Assembly (NCBI GenBank): GCA_018679695.1
Contig: JAHHKH010000300.1
Location: 1-46,418 of the forward strand
Length of the DNA stretch: 46,418 bases
Origin: Maribacter sp.
GTDB lineage: Bacteria > Bacteroidota > Bacteroidia > Flavobacteriales > Flavobacteriaceae
Reading direction: 5' to 3'
Part shown: in pieces, positions 36,186 to 46,157 of the stretch
Numbering within the stretch: the first letter of the stretch is position 1
How the letters are laid out: each line of letters begins with the position of its first letter
Position numbers and translations under genes: made by a program
The notes under the pieces: generated by a model
What the model was told of the DNA's origin: nothing
Databases searched by the model: none
What the model saw: the letters and a program-made list of their open reading frames with translations, nothing else

Positions 36186-38538
36186 ACGTAGAGTAAAGGC
36201 CAAAAAAAAGACTTCGAATTCTGGCTTTTTTAAATTTATTAAATGGTTTTGGCTGCTATTTGCCACAGGTATACTTGCTGCGGCCATGCTTTTTCTATTG
36301 GCTTCATGGGGTGCATTTGGCGAAATGCCGCCTTTTGAACATTTGGAAAACCCACAAACCAATTTAGCAACTGAAATATTCTCTTCAGATGGCAAGACTT
36401 TAGGAAAGTACTATAAAGATGACAACCGCACACCTGTCAAATTTGAGGATTTACCCAGAAATTTGGTCAATGCCTTGGTAGCTACCGAGGATGCACGGTT
36501 TTTTGAACATTCCGGAATAGATGCTAGAGGAACACTAAGGGCATTTGTCTATTTAGGAAAAAAGGGAGGTGCAAGTACCATTTCCCAACAGCTGGCTAGA
36601 CAGCTGTTCATTGGTGCACGTGAAAAAGAGAAAAAAACCCAGGCAGTTCTTCAAAAAGTCAAAGAATGGGTGCTGGCAACAAGATTGGAAAGACAGTACA
36701 CCAAAGAAGAAATCATAGCAATGTACCTTAATATCTATGATTTTGGATACGCGGCCGATGGCATTCGGTCTGCTTCCAAGATCTATTTTGGTAAAGAACC
36801 GACGAATCTTAAAATCGAGGAATCTGCAATGTTGGTAGGGATGTTAAAGAATTCATCGTATTACAACCCTTTGAGAAGGGAAGAGTTGGTTTTTAACAGG
36901 AGAAATACGGTTTTGGCCCAAATGGCGAAATACGGTTACCTTACCGAGACCGAAAAAGATTCACTACAGGCTTTGAAAATGGATGTCAATTTCAATCCGG
37001 AAAATCACCGGGAAGGACTCGCCACTTATTTTAGAATGTACCTACAAGGTTTTATGAACGATTGGATAGCGAAAAACCCAAGACCGGCCATGGAAGGGGA
37101 GCGGGATCGATGGAGCCTTTACCTGGATGGATTGAAAATTTACACTACGATAGATTCCCGTATGCAGGCCAATGCCGAAGAAGCAGTACAGGAACATATG
37201 AAAAAGCTACAAGCTGAATTTTTTCATCAAAACACGCCGGAGCGCAACAAAACAGCTCCGTTTTTGGATTTGGAAAAGGAGGAGATTGATATTATTATGG
37301 AACGCGCCATGAAAAATTCGGACCGTTGGCGGGAAATGAAAAAGCAAGGCAAAGCAGAAAAGGATATTCGTAATTCCTTTAATATAAAAACAGAAATGAC
37401 GGTTTTTGATTGGAAGAGTGAGACCCGCCAGAAAGATACTATTATGACTCCAATGGATTCAATTAGGTATTATAAAACATTCCTTAGAACGGCGATGATG
37501 TCAATGGAGCCTCAGACCGGTCATGTTAAGGCTTGGGTTGGCGGCGTTGATTATAGGCACTTTCAATATGATAATGTGTATCAAGGTTCCAGACAGGCGG
37601 GGTCTACTTTTAAGCCCTTCATATATGCGGCTGCTATTGATCAACTAAGGCTATCACCATGTTACGAATTACCAGACACTCAATATTGTATTGAAGCAGA
37701 AAAGCATGGTAACCCTGAAGCTTGGTGTCCCAAAAATTCAAGCGGAAAATATTCGGGCAATATGTATACCTTGAAAAAGGCATTGGCCAATTCCAAGAAT
37801 ACCGTCACCGCTCAATTAATCGATATGGTAGGACCAAAATCGGTGGTCTCTATTGTCAAGAACTTAGGTCTAACCGGAGAGATTCCCGAAGTACCTTCGA
37901 TAGCTTTGGGAACTCCAGATTTTAATGTTTACGAAATGGTCGGCGCCTATGGTACCTTCGTAAACCAAGGGGTATATGTTAAGCCCGTGATGGTAACCCG
38001 AATAGAGGATAAGAACGGGACGGTTTTATATGAGTATGTTCCAGAGACAAAAGATGTATTGAGCAAAGAGGTGTCTTATGCCATGATCAATTTAATGGAA
38101 GGGGTGACCCAAGGAGGTTCTGGAACCCGATTGAGAACTACGGGAGTTAATAAATGGAAGAAGGAGTACGATGAAATAATTACGGGGTACCCATATGAGT
38201 TCAAAAACCCAATTGCTGGCAAAACCGGAACCACCCAAAACCAAAGTGATGGTTGGTTCATGGGCATGGTTCCCAATTTGGTTACCGGCGTTTGGGTAGG
38301 TGGGGATAACAGATCTATACATTTTAAGTCGATTACATACGGCCAAGGAGCTTCAATGGCCCTTCCAATATGGGGGTTATATATGAAAAAGAACTATGAA
38401 AATAAGGAGTTGGGAGTTTCTGATGGTGAGTTCCCCGAACCCTCGGATATGTCAATTAATTTAGACTGCACCAAACCGATCGAGGATCCAAATAAACCCG
38501 CGGATATTGATGAGGACTTAGAGGATTTGGATTTCTAA
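36178..38538 (+). CDS. Penicillin-binding protein 1A-type transglycosylase/transpeptidase
   Basis: ATEDARFFEHSGIDARGTLRAF, GGASTISQQLARQLF, GSTFKPFIYAAAID, KTGTTQNQSDGWFMG. Confidence 0.95.
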   Translation: MSKRRVKAKKKTSNSGFFKFIKWFWLLFATGILAAAMLFLLASWGAFGEMPPFEHLENPQTNLATEIFSSDGKTLGKYYKDDNRTPVKFEDLPRNLVNALVATEDARFFEHSGIDARGTLRAFVYLGKKGGASTISQQLARQLFIGAREKEKKTQAVLQKVKEWVLATRLERQYTKEEIIAMYLNIYDFGYAADGIRSASKIYFGKEPTNLKIEESAMLVGMLKNSSYYNPLRREELVFNRRNTVLAQMAKYGYLTETEKDSLQALKMDVNFNPENHREGLATYFRMYLQGFMNDWIAKNPRPAMEGERDRWSLYLDGLKIYTTIDSRMQANAEEAVQEHMKKLQAEFFHQNTPERNKTAPFLDLEKEEIDIIMERAMKNSDRWREMKKQGKAEKDIRNSFNIKTEMTVFDWKSETRQKDTIMTPMDSIRYYKTFLRTAMMSMEPQTGHVKAWVGGVDYRHFQYDNVYQGSRQAGSTFKPFIYAAAIDQLRLSPCYELPDTQYCIEAEKHGNPEAWCPKNSSGKYSGNMYTLKKALANSKNTVTAQLIDMVGPKSVVSIVKNLGLTGEIPEVPSIALGTPDFNVYEMVGAYGTFVNQGVYVKPVMVTRIEDKNGTVLYEYVPETKDVLSKEVSYAMINLMEGVTQGGSGTRLRTTGVNKWKKEYDEIITGYPYEFKNPIAGKTGTTQNQSDGWFMGMVPNLVTGVWVGGDNRSIHFKSITYGQGASMALPIWGLYMKKNYENKELGVSDGEFPEPSDMSINLDCTKPIEDPNKPADIDEDLEDLDF

Positions 38539-38851
38539 TTGACAAGTTTTTGCTATAAATGCCGTTTTTAAAGTGATCCATGAAGGTTTCAAACTTTGGG
38601 AACCTAAGTCGGGAGTGACTGTTGAATGTATAGAAAATTCAACAATGGTACTTTAATGGCGAATGGGTACATTCCTGAAATGTGGATTTAAGATGCAATC
38701 AAGTGTTATTCATCGATGAAATCAACCTTTCATTTTTTTCACAACATTTTCAACATCCTTCACAACAATAATTTAGAGAACAGCTTCGTTTTAAACTAAA
38801 TTTATAGTGTAGTATTAGTTAAACCCCAAATCTAACGACAAACCTAATTAT

Positions 38852-38974
38852 TATGGAAGCCCAAATTAACCATGCCCCAATTGAGAAAGAAATACAAGTG
38901 TATCATAATGACTTTTTGAGCGGAGTTGTATTATTGACAAAAAAATTATTTATGCTTTAATTATTCTAGGATAA
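38852..38974 (+). CDS. Candidate 40-aa small protein MEAQINHAPIEKEIQVYHNDFLSGVVLLTKKIIYALIILG
   Basis: ATG to TAA small ORF with hydrophobic C-terminal half; stop is 10 nt before a perfect intrinsic terminator. Below the ORF-track length cutoff. Confidence 0.45.
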
Positions 38975-38984
38975 AATTGTTACT

Positions 38985-39015
38985 GAGCCACGCCCACAAC
39001 GTGGCTCTTTTTTTT
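38985..39015 (+). terminator. Strong intrinsic terminator
   Basis: GAGCCACG-cccacaa-CGTGGCTC followed by TTTTTTTT. Confidence 0.85.
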
Positions 39016-39042
39016 GTTTATTTTTATGGAATACAGATTACA

Positions 39043-39576
39043 ATGCAACTTGATTATAAAGAATGCTTCGAAGATGATCTTGAACTACTAGTTCAGATTT
39101 CAAAAACGACCTTTAGTGATGCTTTTAGAGCGGACAACGATCCAGATGATTTTAAAGCGTATTTGAACGCAGCCTTTAGTAAATCCAAACTGACTGAAGA
39201 GTTGGTGAATCCCTGCACCTCTTTTTACTTTGTTTTTGATGACAATAACCTAGTTGGCTACTTTAAGTTGAATATAAACGAGGCGCAATCCGATTTGAAA
39301 AGGGATGACTCGATAGAGTTGGAACGTATTTATGTAATTCAAGAATTTCAAGGGCAAGGCATCGGTAAGCGTATCTTGGATTATGCGAAAAGGCTGGCCG
39401 CCAAGACAACAAAGACATTCCTCTGGCTGGGTGTTTGGGAAAAGAACAAAGCGGCAATTAAATTCTACGAGCAAAACGGATTTTCCAAATTTGGTATGCA
39501 TCCCTACTACGTAGGAAAAGACAAACAAATGGATTGGTTAATGCGGTTTGATTTGATTAACTTCAACGATCATTAA
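39043..39576 (+). CDS. GNAT family N-acetyltransferase
   Basis: LERIYVIQEFQGQGIGKRILDYAKRLA, KNKAAIKFYEQNGFSKFG. ATG 39043 preferred; the track start 38977 is upstream of the terminator. Confidence 0.9.
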   Translation: MQLDYKECFEDDLELLVQISKTTFSDAFRADNDPDDFKAYLNAAFSKSKLTEELVNPCTSFYFVFDDNNLVGYFKLNINEAQSDLKRDDSIELERIYVIQEFQGQGIGKRILDYAKRLAAKTTKTFLWLGVWEKNKAAIKFYEQNGFSKFGMHPYYVGKDKQMDWLMRFDLINFNDH

Positions 39577-39589
39577 AATCCAGCGTCAA

Positions 39590-40744
39590 ATGCGTTCCAT
39601 TAAGTTACTTTTTGTATTCCTGTTATGTTTTCAATTCATTATTGCCCAAGAGAAGTATTACTTTCCAGAACGGAATGTCCAGTGGGCAGAAAGACCGGCT
39701 AGGGAATTTAATATCAAGGCCGGTAAACTTTTAGAAGTAGTTGACTTTGCACTTAATAATGAATACACGGGTTCCCGCGATTTAAGAATAGCCATTCTTA
39801 AAGGATTTGAAAGAGAACCTTTTCATGAAATCTTAGGACCCACCAAGAAAAGAGGGGGGCCGGCAGGAATGGTTCTTAAAAAGGGTTACCTGATTGCAAA
39901 ATGGGGAGACACAAAGCGGGTTGATATGACATTTAGTGTAACCAAGAGCTTTCTTTCCACTGTTGCCGGCTTGGCTAAAGATGAGGGCCTCATTGCAAAT
40001 ATGGATGATAAGGTAGGGCAATATATTTGGGATGGCACTTTTGGTGGAGAGCATAATGGCAAAATCACTTGGGAGCATCTACTGCAACAGAATTCTGCTT
40101 GGTCGGGTGAACTATGGGGTGGTAAGGATTGGGCCGATAGGCCCCCCAAAGAGGGAGGCATTGATGATTGGAAATTCGAAAAGCCTAAAGAACCGGGCGC
40201 GGTTATGGAGTACAACGATGTTCGTGTCAATGTATTGGCTTATGCACTAACGCATGTTTGGCGCAATCCCTTACCCAAGGTGTTGAAAGAAAACCTCATG
40301 GACAGGATTGGGGCATCTACTACTTGGCGTTGGTATGGCTATAGGAATGCATGGACTGAAATAGATGGTTTGCAGATGAAGTCAGTTACAGGAGGCGGAC
40401 ATTCAGGTGCAGGACTTTTTATTAATACTGAGGATATGGCCCGTTTTGGGCTTTTGTTTATGAACAATGGCAAATGGAAGAACGAGCAAATTATTAGTGA
40501 AGCATGGATTCAAAAAGCAGTGGAACCTTCCGAGCCCAATGTGAATTACGGTTATATGTGGTGGTTGAACAAAAAAGGCAATAGGCATTGGGAGAACCTT
40601 TCAGAAAACATCTATTATGCAGCAGGTTTTGGAGGCAATTTTATAGTCATTGATAAGGAACAGGAATTGGTCGTGGTCACCCGATGGTTGGAACCCAGTA
40701 AAATTGGAGAATTCATGACCAAACTAAATGCAGCATTGAATTAA
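39590..40744 (+). CDS. Serine hydrolase, beta-lactamase/PBP-like fold
   Basis: Signal peptide; SVTKSF (SxxK), VMEYNDVRVN (YxN-like), SGAGLFINTEDMARFGLL. Confidence 0.85.
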   Translation: MRSIKLLFVFLLCFQFIIAQEKYYFPERNVQWAERPAREFNIKAGKLLEVVDFALNNEYTGSRDLRIAILKGFEREPFHEILGPTKKRGGPAGMVLKKGYLIAKWGDTKRVDMTFSVTKSFLSTVAGLAKDEGLIANMDDKVGQYIWDGTFGGEHNGKITWEHLLQQNSAWSGELWGGKDWADRPPKEGGIDDWKFEKPKEPGAVMEYNDVRVNVLAYALTHVWRNPLPKVLKENLMDRIGASTTWRWYGYRNAWTEIDGLQMKSVTGGGHSGAGLFINTEDMARFGLLFMNNGKWKNEQIISEAWIQKAVEPSEPNVNYGYMWWLNKKGNRHWENLSENIYYAAGFGGNFIVIDKEQELVVVTRWLEPSKIGEFMTKLNAALN

Positions 40745-41898
40745 AGTCTGTTCAAAATTATTAGCGCTTTTTCTAGCGTTTTTTGGGTCTTGGCAAAGCA
40801 AAAACGCAATACCTTATTGTCTTTTTCGGCTACATTGAAAACCGAAATGGGAATACTGGCCAGTTGGTGTTCAACAATCAGTCTTTTGGCAAAATCAACA
40901 TCCCTTTCATTCGTTATATTGGAATACCCCAACAATTGAAAATAAGTGCCCTGTGAGGGGGTAAAGGTAAAACGTGAATCTTTCAAGGCGTTTAGAAAGA
41001 AATCCCTCTTTTCTTGATAAAAGTCGTTCAAGCCCAAATAATGTTCAGGTACTTGGAGATATTCCGCCAATGCCTGCTGCACAGGATGGTCAACACAAAA
41101 AACGTTGAATTGATGTGTTTTTCGAAATTCATGCATTAGTTCTGCGGGTGCCGCACAGTAACCCACTTTCCAACCCGTCACATGGAATGTTTTTCCAAAG
41201 GAGGCACAAATAAAGCTTCTGGAGGCCAAATCATCAAAACGCGATACACTTTCATGTTCATGTCCATCAAATATAATATGCTCGTATACCTCGTCACTGA
41301 TTACGATGATATTGGTATGCCTAAGGCTTTTCTCAAGCTCGATCATATCTGCTTTGGATAGAATAGTGCCACTGGGGTTATGAGGTGTGTTTATGATTAT
41401 CATTTTGGTTTTTGACGTAATCTTCCCACGAAATTCTTCCCAATCAATCGTATAATCCTTATCGTTTAGCCGAACATAAACCGGGATACCACCATTAACC
41501 TCGATTGCGGGTTCATAACAGTCATAGGCTGGTTTAAAGACGATGACCTCATCGCCTTTGCCAACAAAGGCAGTAACGGCAGTGAATATGGCCTGCGAGG
41601 CACCAATGGTAATTGTAATCTCATTTTCCGGATGATATTGTCGATCGTGCAAATGGTTTATTTTATCTGCAATAATTTCCCTTAGTCTGGGCAGACCAGC
41701 CATAGGTGCATATTGATTATGCCCTTGATTCATAGCTTTGGTAACCAAATCAAGCAAACGTTGATCAGGCTCAAAATTTGGGAAACCTTGGGATAGGTTT
41801 ACAGCCTTGTACTTGTTCGCCATTCTTCCCACGGTTGTGAATATCGTTGTTTTTACTTCGGGTAGTTTAGAAGTGATTTTGTGAGGATAGTTGGGCAT
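40741..41898 (-). CDS. Methionine aminotransferase / PLP-dependent class I aminotransferase
   Basis: LSQGFPNFEPDQRLLDLV, INTPHNPSGTILSKADMIELE, SFGKTFHVTGWKVGYCAAP. Confidence 0.9.
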   Translation of the reverse strand: MPNYPHKITSKLPEVKTTIFTTVGRMANKYKAVNLSQGFPNFEPDQRLLDLVTKAMNQGHNQYAPMAGLPRLREIIADKINHLHDRQYHPENEITITIGASQAIFTAVTAFVGKGDEVIVFKPAYDCYEPAIEVNGGIPVYVRLNDKDYTIDWEEFRGKITSKTKMIIINTPHNPSGTILSKADMIELEKSLRHTNIIVISDEVYEHIIFDGHEHESVSRFDDLASRSFICASFGKTFHVTGWKVGYCAAPAELMHEFRKTHQFNVFCVDHPVQQALAEYLQVPEHYLGLNDFYQEKRDFFLNALKDSRFTFTPSQGTYFQLLGYSNITNERDVDFAKRLIVEHQLASIPISVFNVAEKDNKVLRFCFAKTQKTLEKALIILNRL

Positions 41899-41933
41899 AG
41901 GATTATCTTACCGCATAAAAATAGTAAAACTGG

Positions 41934-42413
41934 CTAGTATTTGTTCGATTGCATCTTCAAATGGGAAATTACCTTGTGCAAGCAAGTGTCCAATTCCCTT
42001 TTTATTTCATTTTCCCAAAAACGGAATACTTTATACCCTAGTCGGGTTAATTCTTCATTCACTTCCGCATCACGCTGCTGATTGCGTTCGATCTTTGCTA
42101 TCCAGAAATCCCGATTTGTTTTTATTTTGGGCTTTCGGTCTTTCCATTTATAACCATGCCAAAATTCGCCATCAATGAATATTACGGTTTTGTACTTATT
42201 GAGTACAATATCGGGTCTTCCGATTAATTTTCTGGAGTCAATTCGGTAGCGATAACCCGATGCCCAAAGGGCCTTACGGAAGGCCAATTCGGGTTTCGTA
42301 TTCTTGCCGCGGATCTTCCCCATGATCTTGGAGCGTTCTGGGGTCGTATAAAAGCCCGATGCCTCATTAAATCGAGGGACCTTAATTCGATTTTTAGAAT
42401 AGGTTTTGGCCAT
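41934..42413 (-). CDS. vsr: Very short patch repair (Vsr) endonuclease
   Basis: RSKIMGKIRGKNTKPELAFRKALWASGYRYRI, RPDIVLNKYKTVIFIDGEFWHGY, DFWIAKIERNQQRDAEVNEELTRLGYKVFRFWENEI. Confidence 0.9.
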   Translation of the reverse strand: MAKTYSKNRIKVPRFNEASGFYTTPERSKIMGKIRGKNTKPELAFRKALWASGYRYRIDSRKLIGRPDIVLNKYKTVIFIDGEFWHGYKWKDRKPKIKTNRDFWIAKIERNQQRDAEVNEELTRLGYKVFRFWENEIKRELDTCLHKVISHLKMQSNKY

Positions 42414-42425
42414 AACTAAAGATAA

Positions 42426-42455
42426 AAAATCCCATCCGAAACCGGATGGGATTTT
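42426..42455. terminator. Bidirectional-type terminator after sdhB
   Basis: AAAATCCCATCCG-aaac-CGGATGGGATTTT perfect stem with flanking A and T tracts. Confidence 0.8.
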
Positions 42456-42480
42456 AATGATATCCTTTACGCTTCTTAAA

Positions 42481-43230
42481 TTAGAATTTAATCATGTTCG
42501 CTTTTACTAGTTCACGGTTCATACGTGCAATGTTCTCCAATGAAATTCCTTTAGGACATTCAACTTCGCAGGCCCCCGTATTGGTACAGTTCCCAAAACC
42601 TTCCAAATCCATTTGCGCCACCATGTTTTTAACGCGGTCTACGGCTTCAACTTGTCCTTGTGGTAAGAGGGCGTATTGTGAAACCTTGGCCCCGACGAAC
42701 AACATGGCCGATGAATTTTTACAAGACGCTACACAGGCACCACAGCCAATACAGGTAGCTGCATCCATTGCTGTATCTGCGGCATCCTTGGCAATTAATA
42801 TGTTATTGGCATCCTGGGTGTTCCCAGAAGTATTAACCGAAATAAACCCACCCGCTTGTTGAATGCGGTCGAAAGCCGATCGGTCTACGATCAAATCTTT
42901 GATTATAGGAAATGCTTTCGCTCTCCATGGCTCTATAGTAATAGTATCCCCATCCTTAAAACTGCGCATGTGCAGTTGGCAAACAGTGATTTCCCTATCC
43001 GGGCCATGGGCACGACCATTGATGAACATGGAACACATACCGCAAATTCCCTCACGGCAGTCATGATCAAAGGCGATTGGCTCCTCATCCTTATCAATTA
43101 AATCTTGGTTCAATACATCCAGCATTTCAAGAAAAGACATATCCGGAGAAACATCATTTAGATGATACTCCATCATCTTGCCTTTAGCTTTTGCATCGTT
43201 TTGACGCCATATTTTTAAGGTTAATTTCAT
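42481..43230 (-). CDS. sdhB: Succinate dehydrogenase/fumarate reductase iron-sulfur subunit
   Basis: [52 protein letters not shown]. Confidence 0.95.
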   Translation of the reverse strand: MKLTLKIWRQNDAKAKGKMMEYHLNDVSPDMSFLEMLDVLNQDLIDKDEEPIAFDHDCREGICGMCSMFINGRAHGPDREITVCQLHMRSFKDGDTITIEPWRAKAFPIIKDLIVDRSAFDRIQQAGGFISVNTSGNTQDANNILIAKDAADTAMDAATCIGCGACVASCKNSSAMLFVGAKVSQYALLPQGQVEAVDRVKNMVAQMDLEGFGNCTNTGACEVECPKGISLENIARMNRELVKANMIKF

Positions 43231-43237
43231 AGGTTTC

Positions 43238-45238
43238 CTATTTATAGCTTCTTTCTTTAACTTCTATGTCTTCGTATTTCAAATCTTCTTTATGAAGAAC
43301 GGCATCGCTTGGTTCTCCTTTATATTCCCATGCAGCGACATATTGGAATTCTTTCCTACGTTTGGCTTCGCCTTCTTCGGTCTGGTGTTCTTCCCTAAAG
43401 TGTCCACCGCAGGATTCTTCACGTTCTAAGGCATCTTTGGCAAATAATTCGCCCAATTCCAAGAAATCCGCTACGCGCCCTGCTTTGGCCAATTCCTCAT
43501 TATATTCATCAGCGCGCCCTGGTATTTTAACATCTTCCCAGAACTCTTTTCTGAGGGCTGCGATTTCATTAATGGCCTCTTTGAGATCTTTGGCATTACG
43601 GGACATTCCACATTTGTTCCACATGATTTTTCCTAGGCGTTTGTGGAAATGATCTACAGAATATTTACCCTTGTTATTGATCAATTTATCCAATCGTTCC
43701 CGAACATTGTTCTCTGCCTCATCAAATTCAGGGGTATCTATCGAAATAGGCCCTGTTCTAATATCATCTGCTAAATAATCACCTATGGTATAAGGTAAAA
43801 CAAAATAACCATCAGCCAAACCTTGCATAAGTGCTGACGCACCCAATCGGTTGGCACCATGATCGGAGAAATTGGCCTCGCCGATAGCGTATAAACCGGG
43901 GACAGTGGTCATCAAATTATAATCGACCCAAATTCCGCCCATTGTGTAATGTACTGCTGGGAAGATCATCATGGGTGTTTCATACGGATTTTCATCTATG
44001 ATTTTCTCATACATCTGGAATAAATTTCCATACTTGCTTTTAATCATCTCCTTCCCCAATTTCGTTACGAGAGCAGCATCATTTTCATCCAATCCCTTTA
44101 CATGGGCTTGCTCTTTCCCATAGCGTTGAATGGCTGCTGCAAAATCCAAATAAACGGCTTCACCGGTAGCGTTTACTCCAAAACCGGCATCACATCGTTC
44201 TTTTGCGGCTCTTGAGGCGACATCACGAGGCACCAGGTTTCCAAAAGCCGGATATCGACGTTCCAAGAAATAATCCCTATCCTCTTCCGCAATTTTTGTT
44301 GGTTTTAATTTACCCTCTTGAATGGCTTTTGCATCTTCCAATTTGGCAGGAACCCATATTCTTCCATCATTACGCAATGATTCTGACATTAATGTCAATT
44401 TTGATTGATGATCTCCGGAAACTGGAATACAGGTTGGATGGATTTGTGTAAAACAAGGATTTGCAAAAAAGGCTCCTCTTTTGTGTGCTTTCCAAGCTGC
44501 TGTTACATTACTTCCCATGGCATAGGTAGACAAATAAAAGGCATTGCCATACCCACCGGTTCCTAAAACTACGGCATGGGCAGAATGTCTTTCAATTTCA
44601 CCAGTAACCAGGTTACGGGCTATAATACCTCTGGCTTTACCATCAACAATCACCACATCCAACATTTCATGGCGATTATATGGCTTTATCTTACCACGTC
44701 CTATCTGACGGTTCATGGCGGAATAAGCACCAAGTAACAATTGTTGTCCGGTTTGTCCCTTGGCATAAAATGTTCGGGAAACCAATACACCACCAAAAGA
44801 GCGATTGTCCAACAATCCGCCATAATCACGCGCAAAAGGTACGCCTTGAGCCACACATTGGTCGATAATATTTACCGATACCTCTGCCAAGCGATGTACA
44901 TTCGCTTCACGGGAACGGTAATCGCCACCCTTTACCGTATCATAGAAGAGTCGGTAAGTAGAATCCCCATCACCTTGATAATTCTTTGCGGCATTAATCC
45001 CTCCTTGGGCGGCAATCGAGTGTGCTCTTCGCGGAGAATCTTGAAAACAAAAGGTCTTTACGTTGTAGCCTAGTTCTGCCAACGTAGCGGCAGCAGAACC
45101 TCCAGCCAAACCAGTTCCAACAACAATAACATCGATCAATCGTTTGTTGGCAGGGTTTACAAGATTTATTTTGTCCTTATAGGTGGTCCACTTGTCATTA
45201 ATTGGCCCTTTTGGCACTTTTGAGTCTAATACAGACAT
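43238..45238 (-). CDS. sdhA: Succinate dehydrogenase/fumarate reductase flavoprotein subunit
   Basis: [61 protein letters not shown]. Confidence 0.96.
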   Translation of the reverse strand: MSVLDSKVPKGPINDKWTTYKDKINLVNPANKRLIDVIVVGTGLAGGSAAATLAELGYNVKTFCFQDSPRRAHSIAAQGGINAAKNYQGDGDSTYRLFYDTVKGGDYRSREANVHRLAEVSVNIIDQCVAQGVPFARDYGGLLDNRSFGGVLVSRTFYAKGQTGQQLLLGAYSAMNRQIGRGKIKPYNRHEMLDVVIVDGKARGIIARNLVTGEIERHSAHAVVLGTGGYGNAFYLSTYAMGSNVTAAWKAHKRGAFFANPCFTQIHPTCIPVSGDHQSKLTLMSESLRNDGRIWVPAKLEDAKAIQEGKLKPTKIAEEDRDYFLERRYPAFGNLVPRDVASRAAKERCDAGFGVNATGEAVYLDFAAAIQRYGKEQAHVKGLDENDAALVTKLGKEMIKSKYGNLFQMYEKIIDENPYETPMMIFPAVHYTMGGIWVDYNLMTTVPGLYAIGEANFSDHGANRLGASALMQGLADGYFVLPYTIGDYLADDIRTGPISIDTPEFDEAENNVRERLDKLINNKGKYSVDHFHKRLGKIMWNKCGMSRNAKDLKEAINEIAALRKEFWEDVKIPGRADEYNEELAKAGRVADFLELGELFAKDALEREESCGGHFREEHQTEEGEAKRRKEFQYVAAWEYKGEPSDAVLHKEDLKYEDIEVKERSYK

Positions 45239-45250
45239 AAATAACTGGTA

Positions 45251-45928
45251 TTAATGGTTAAAATGATGGAAAAGCGCAATTACTATAAACCCTAATGGTA
45301 TAAGTATTGAATAGGCCTTACCAATATTTTGCATTGTTTTTTTTCTTCCCATGGTCGCACCAATAGATTGAAAAGCCGAAGTGAAGCCGTGCAATAGATG
45401 TAATGCTAACAAAACAAAGGCCAAAACATAAGCGCCAACTCTCAACGGGTTTTCAAATTTGTGAACCAATTCTTCGTAATATCTGTATCCATCACCATCG
45501 GATAACAAACCCGACATATCGCCTTGAATATATTTTACGTTCATCTCAGGAATCCAGAAATCAATAAAATGCAAGACCAGGAATGCCAAAACCACAGCAC
45601 CGCTCAGTAGCATATTTCTGCTCATCCACGACGAATTGGCCGACCCGGTATTCTTTACATATTTCACATTTCGAGCACTCCTATTTTTCATTTCCAAAAC
45701 AAAGCCCATAATAAAATGAAAAACAACACCGAAAATAAGTATCGGTTGCATTGCGAATTGCACCAACGGATTTGTCCCCATAAAATGGGAGAATTCATTA
45801 AAGACATCTTTACTGAAAAGTGAGGTCATGTTGACCGATAAATGAATAATCAAGAAAATAATAAGAAAAAAAGCAGAAAGGGCCATTGCATACTTTCTAC
45901 CTATCGAAGATTTAAAGAATCCGCTCAT
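45251..45928 (-). CDS. sdhC: Succinate dehydrogenase cytochrome b subunit
   Basis: 225 aa, 5-TM type; SSIGRKYAMALSAFFLIIFLIIHLSVNM; HLLHGFTSAFQSIG. Confidence 0.92.
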   Translation of the reverse strand: MSGFFKSSIGRKYAMALSAFFLIIFLIIHLSVNMTSLFSKDVFNEFSHFMGTNPLVQFAMQPILIFGVVFHFIMGFVLEMKNRSARNVKYVKNTGSANSSWMSRNMLLSGAVVLAFLVLHFIDFWIPEMNVKYIQGDMSGLLSDGDGYRYYEELVHKFENPLRVGAYVLAFVLLALHLLHGFTSAFQSIGATMGRKKTMQNIGKAYSILIPLGFIVIALFHHFNH

Positions 45929-45947
45929 TGATAGTTGATTTTGGTTG

Positions 45948-45979
45948 CAAATTTACATTACGGATAAATTTTGAACAAA
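45948..45979 (-). promoter_or_regulatory. Bacteroidota promoter for sdhCAB: -33 TTTG, 20 bp, -7 TAAATTTG
   Basis: Minus strand TTTG (45976-45979) and TAAATTTG (45948-45955), upstream of sdhC. Confidence 0.6.
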
Positions 45980-46157
45980 CTTTGAAGCTATAATATACGG
46001 TATTTATAACCAGTTTAAGAAATTGTCATTGCCCATTATCAAAAATTCAATTTATTTCAATTTTAAGGAATCATTAAAAACCAACATCCGGTTTGGGAGG
46101 AATTGTAATTTTTAACCGATATTACATTCCAATTCTATAACTAACCAAATTATTTAA

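Noticed and set aside
38977-39042. Upstream extension of the GNAT ORF
   Set aside because: It would begin upstream of and run through a strong terminator; ATG 39043 fits the domain start.
44741-45073. 110-aa + strand ORF within sdhA
   Set aside because: Antisense to the conserved sdhA FAD-binding region.
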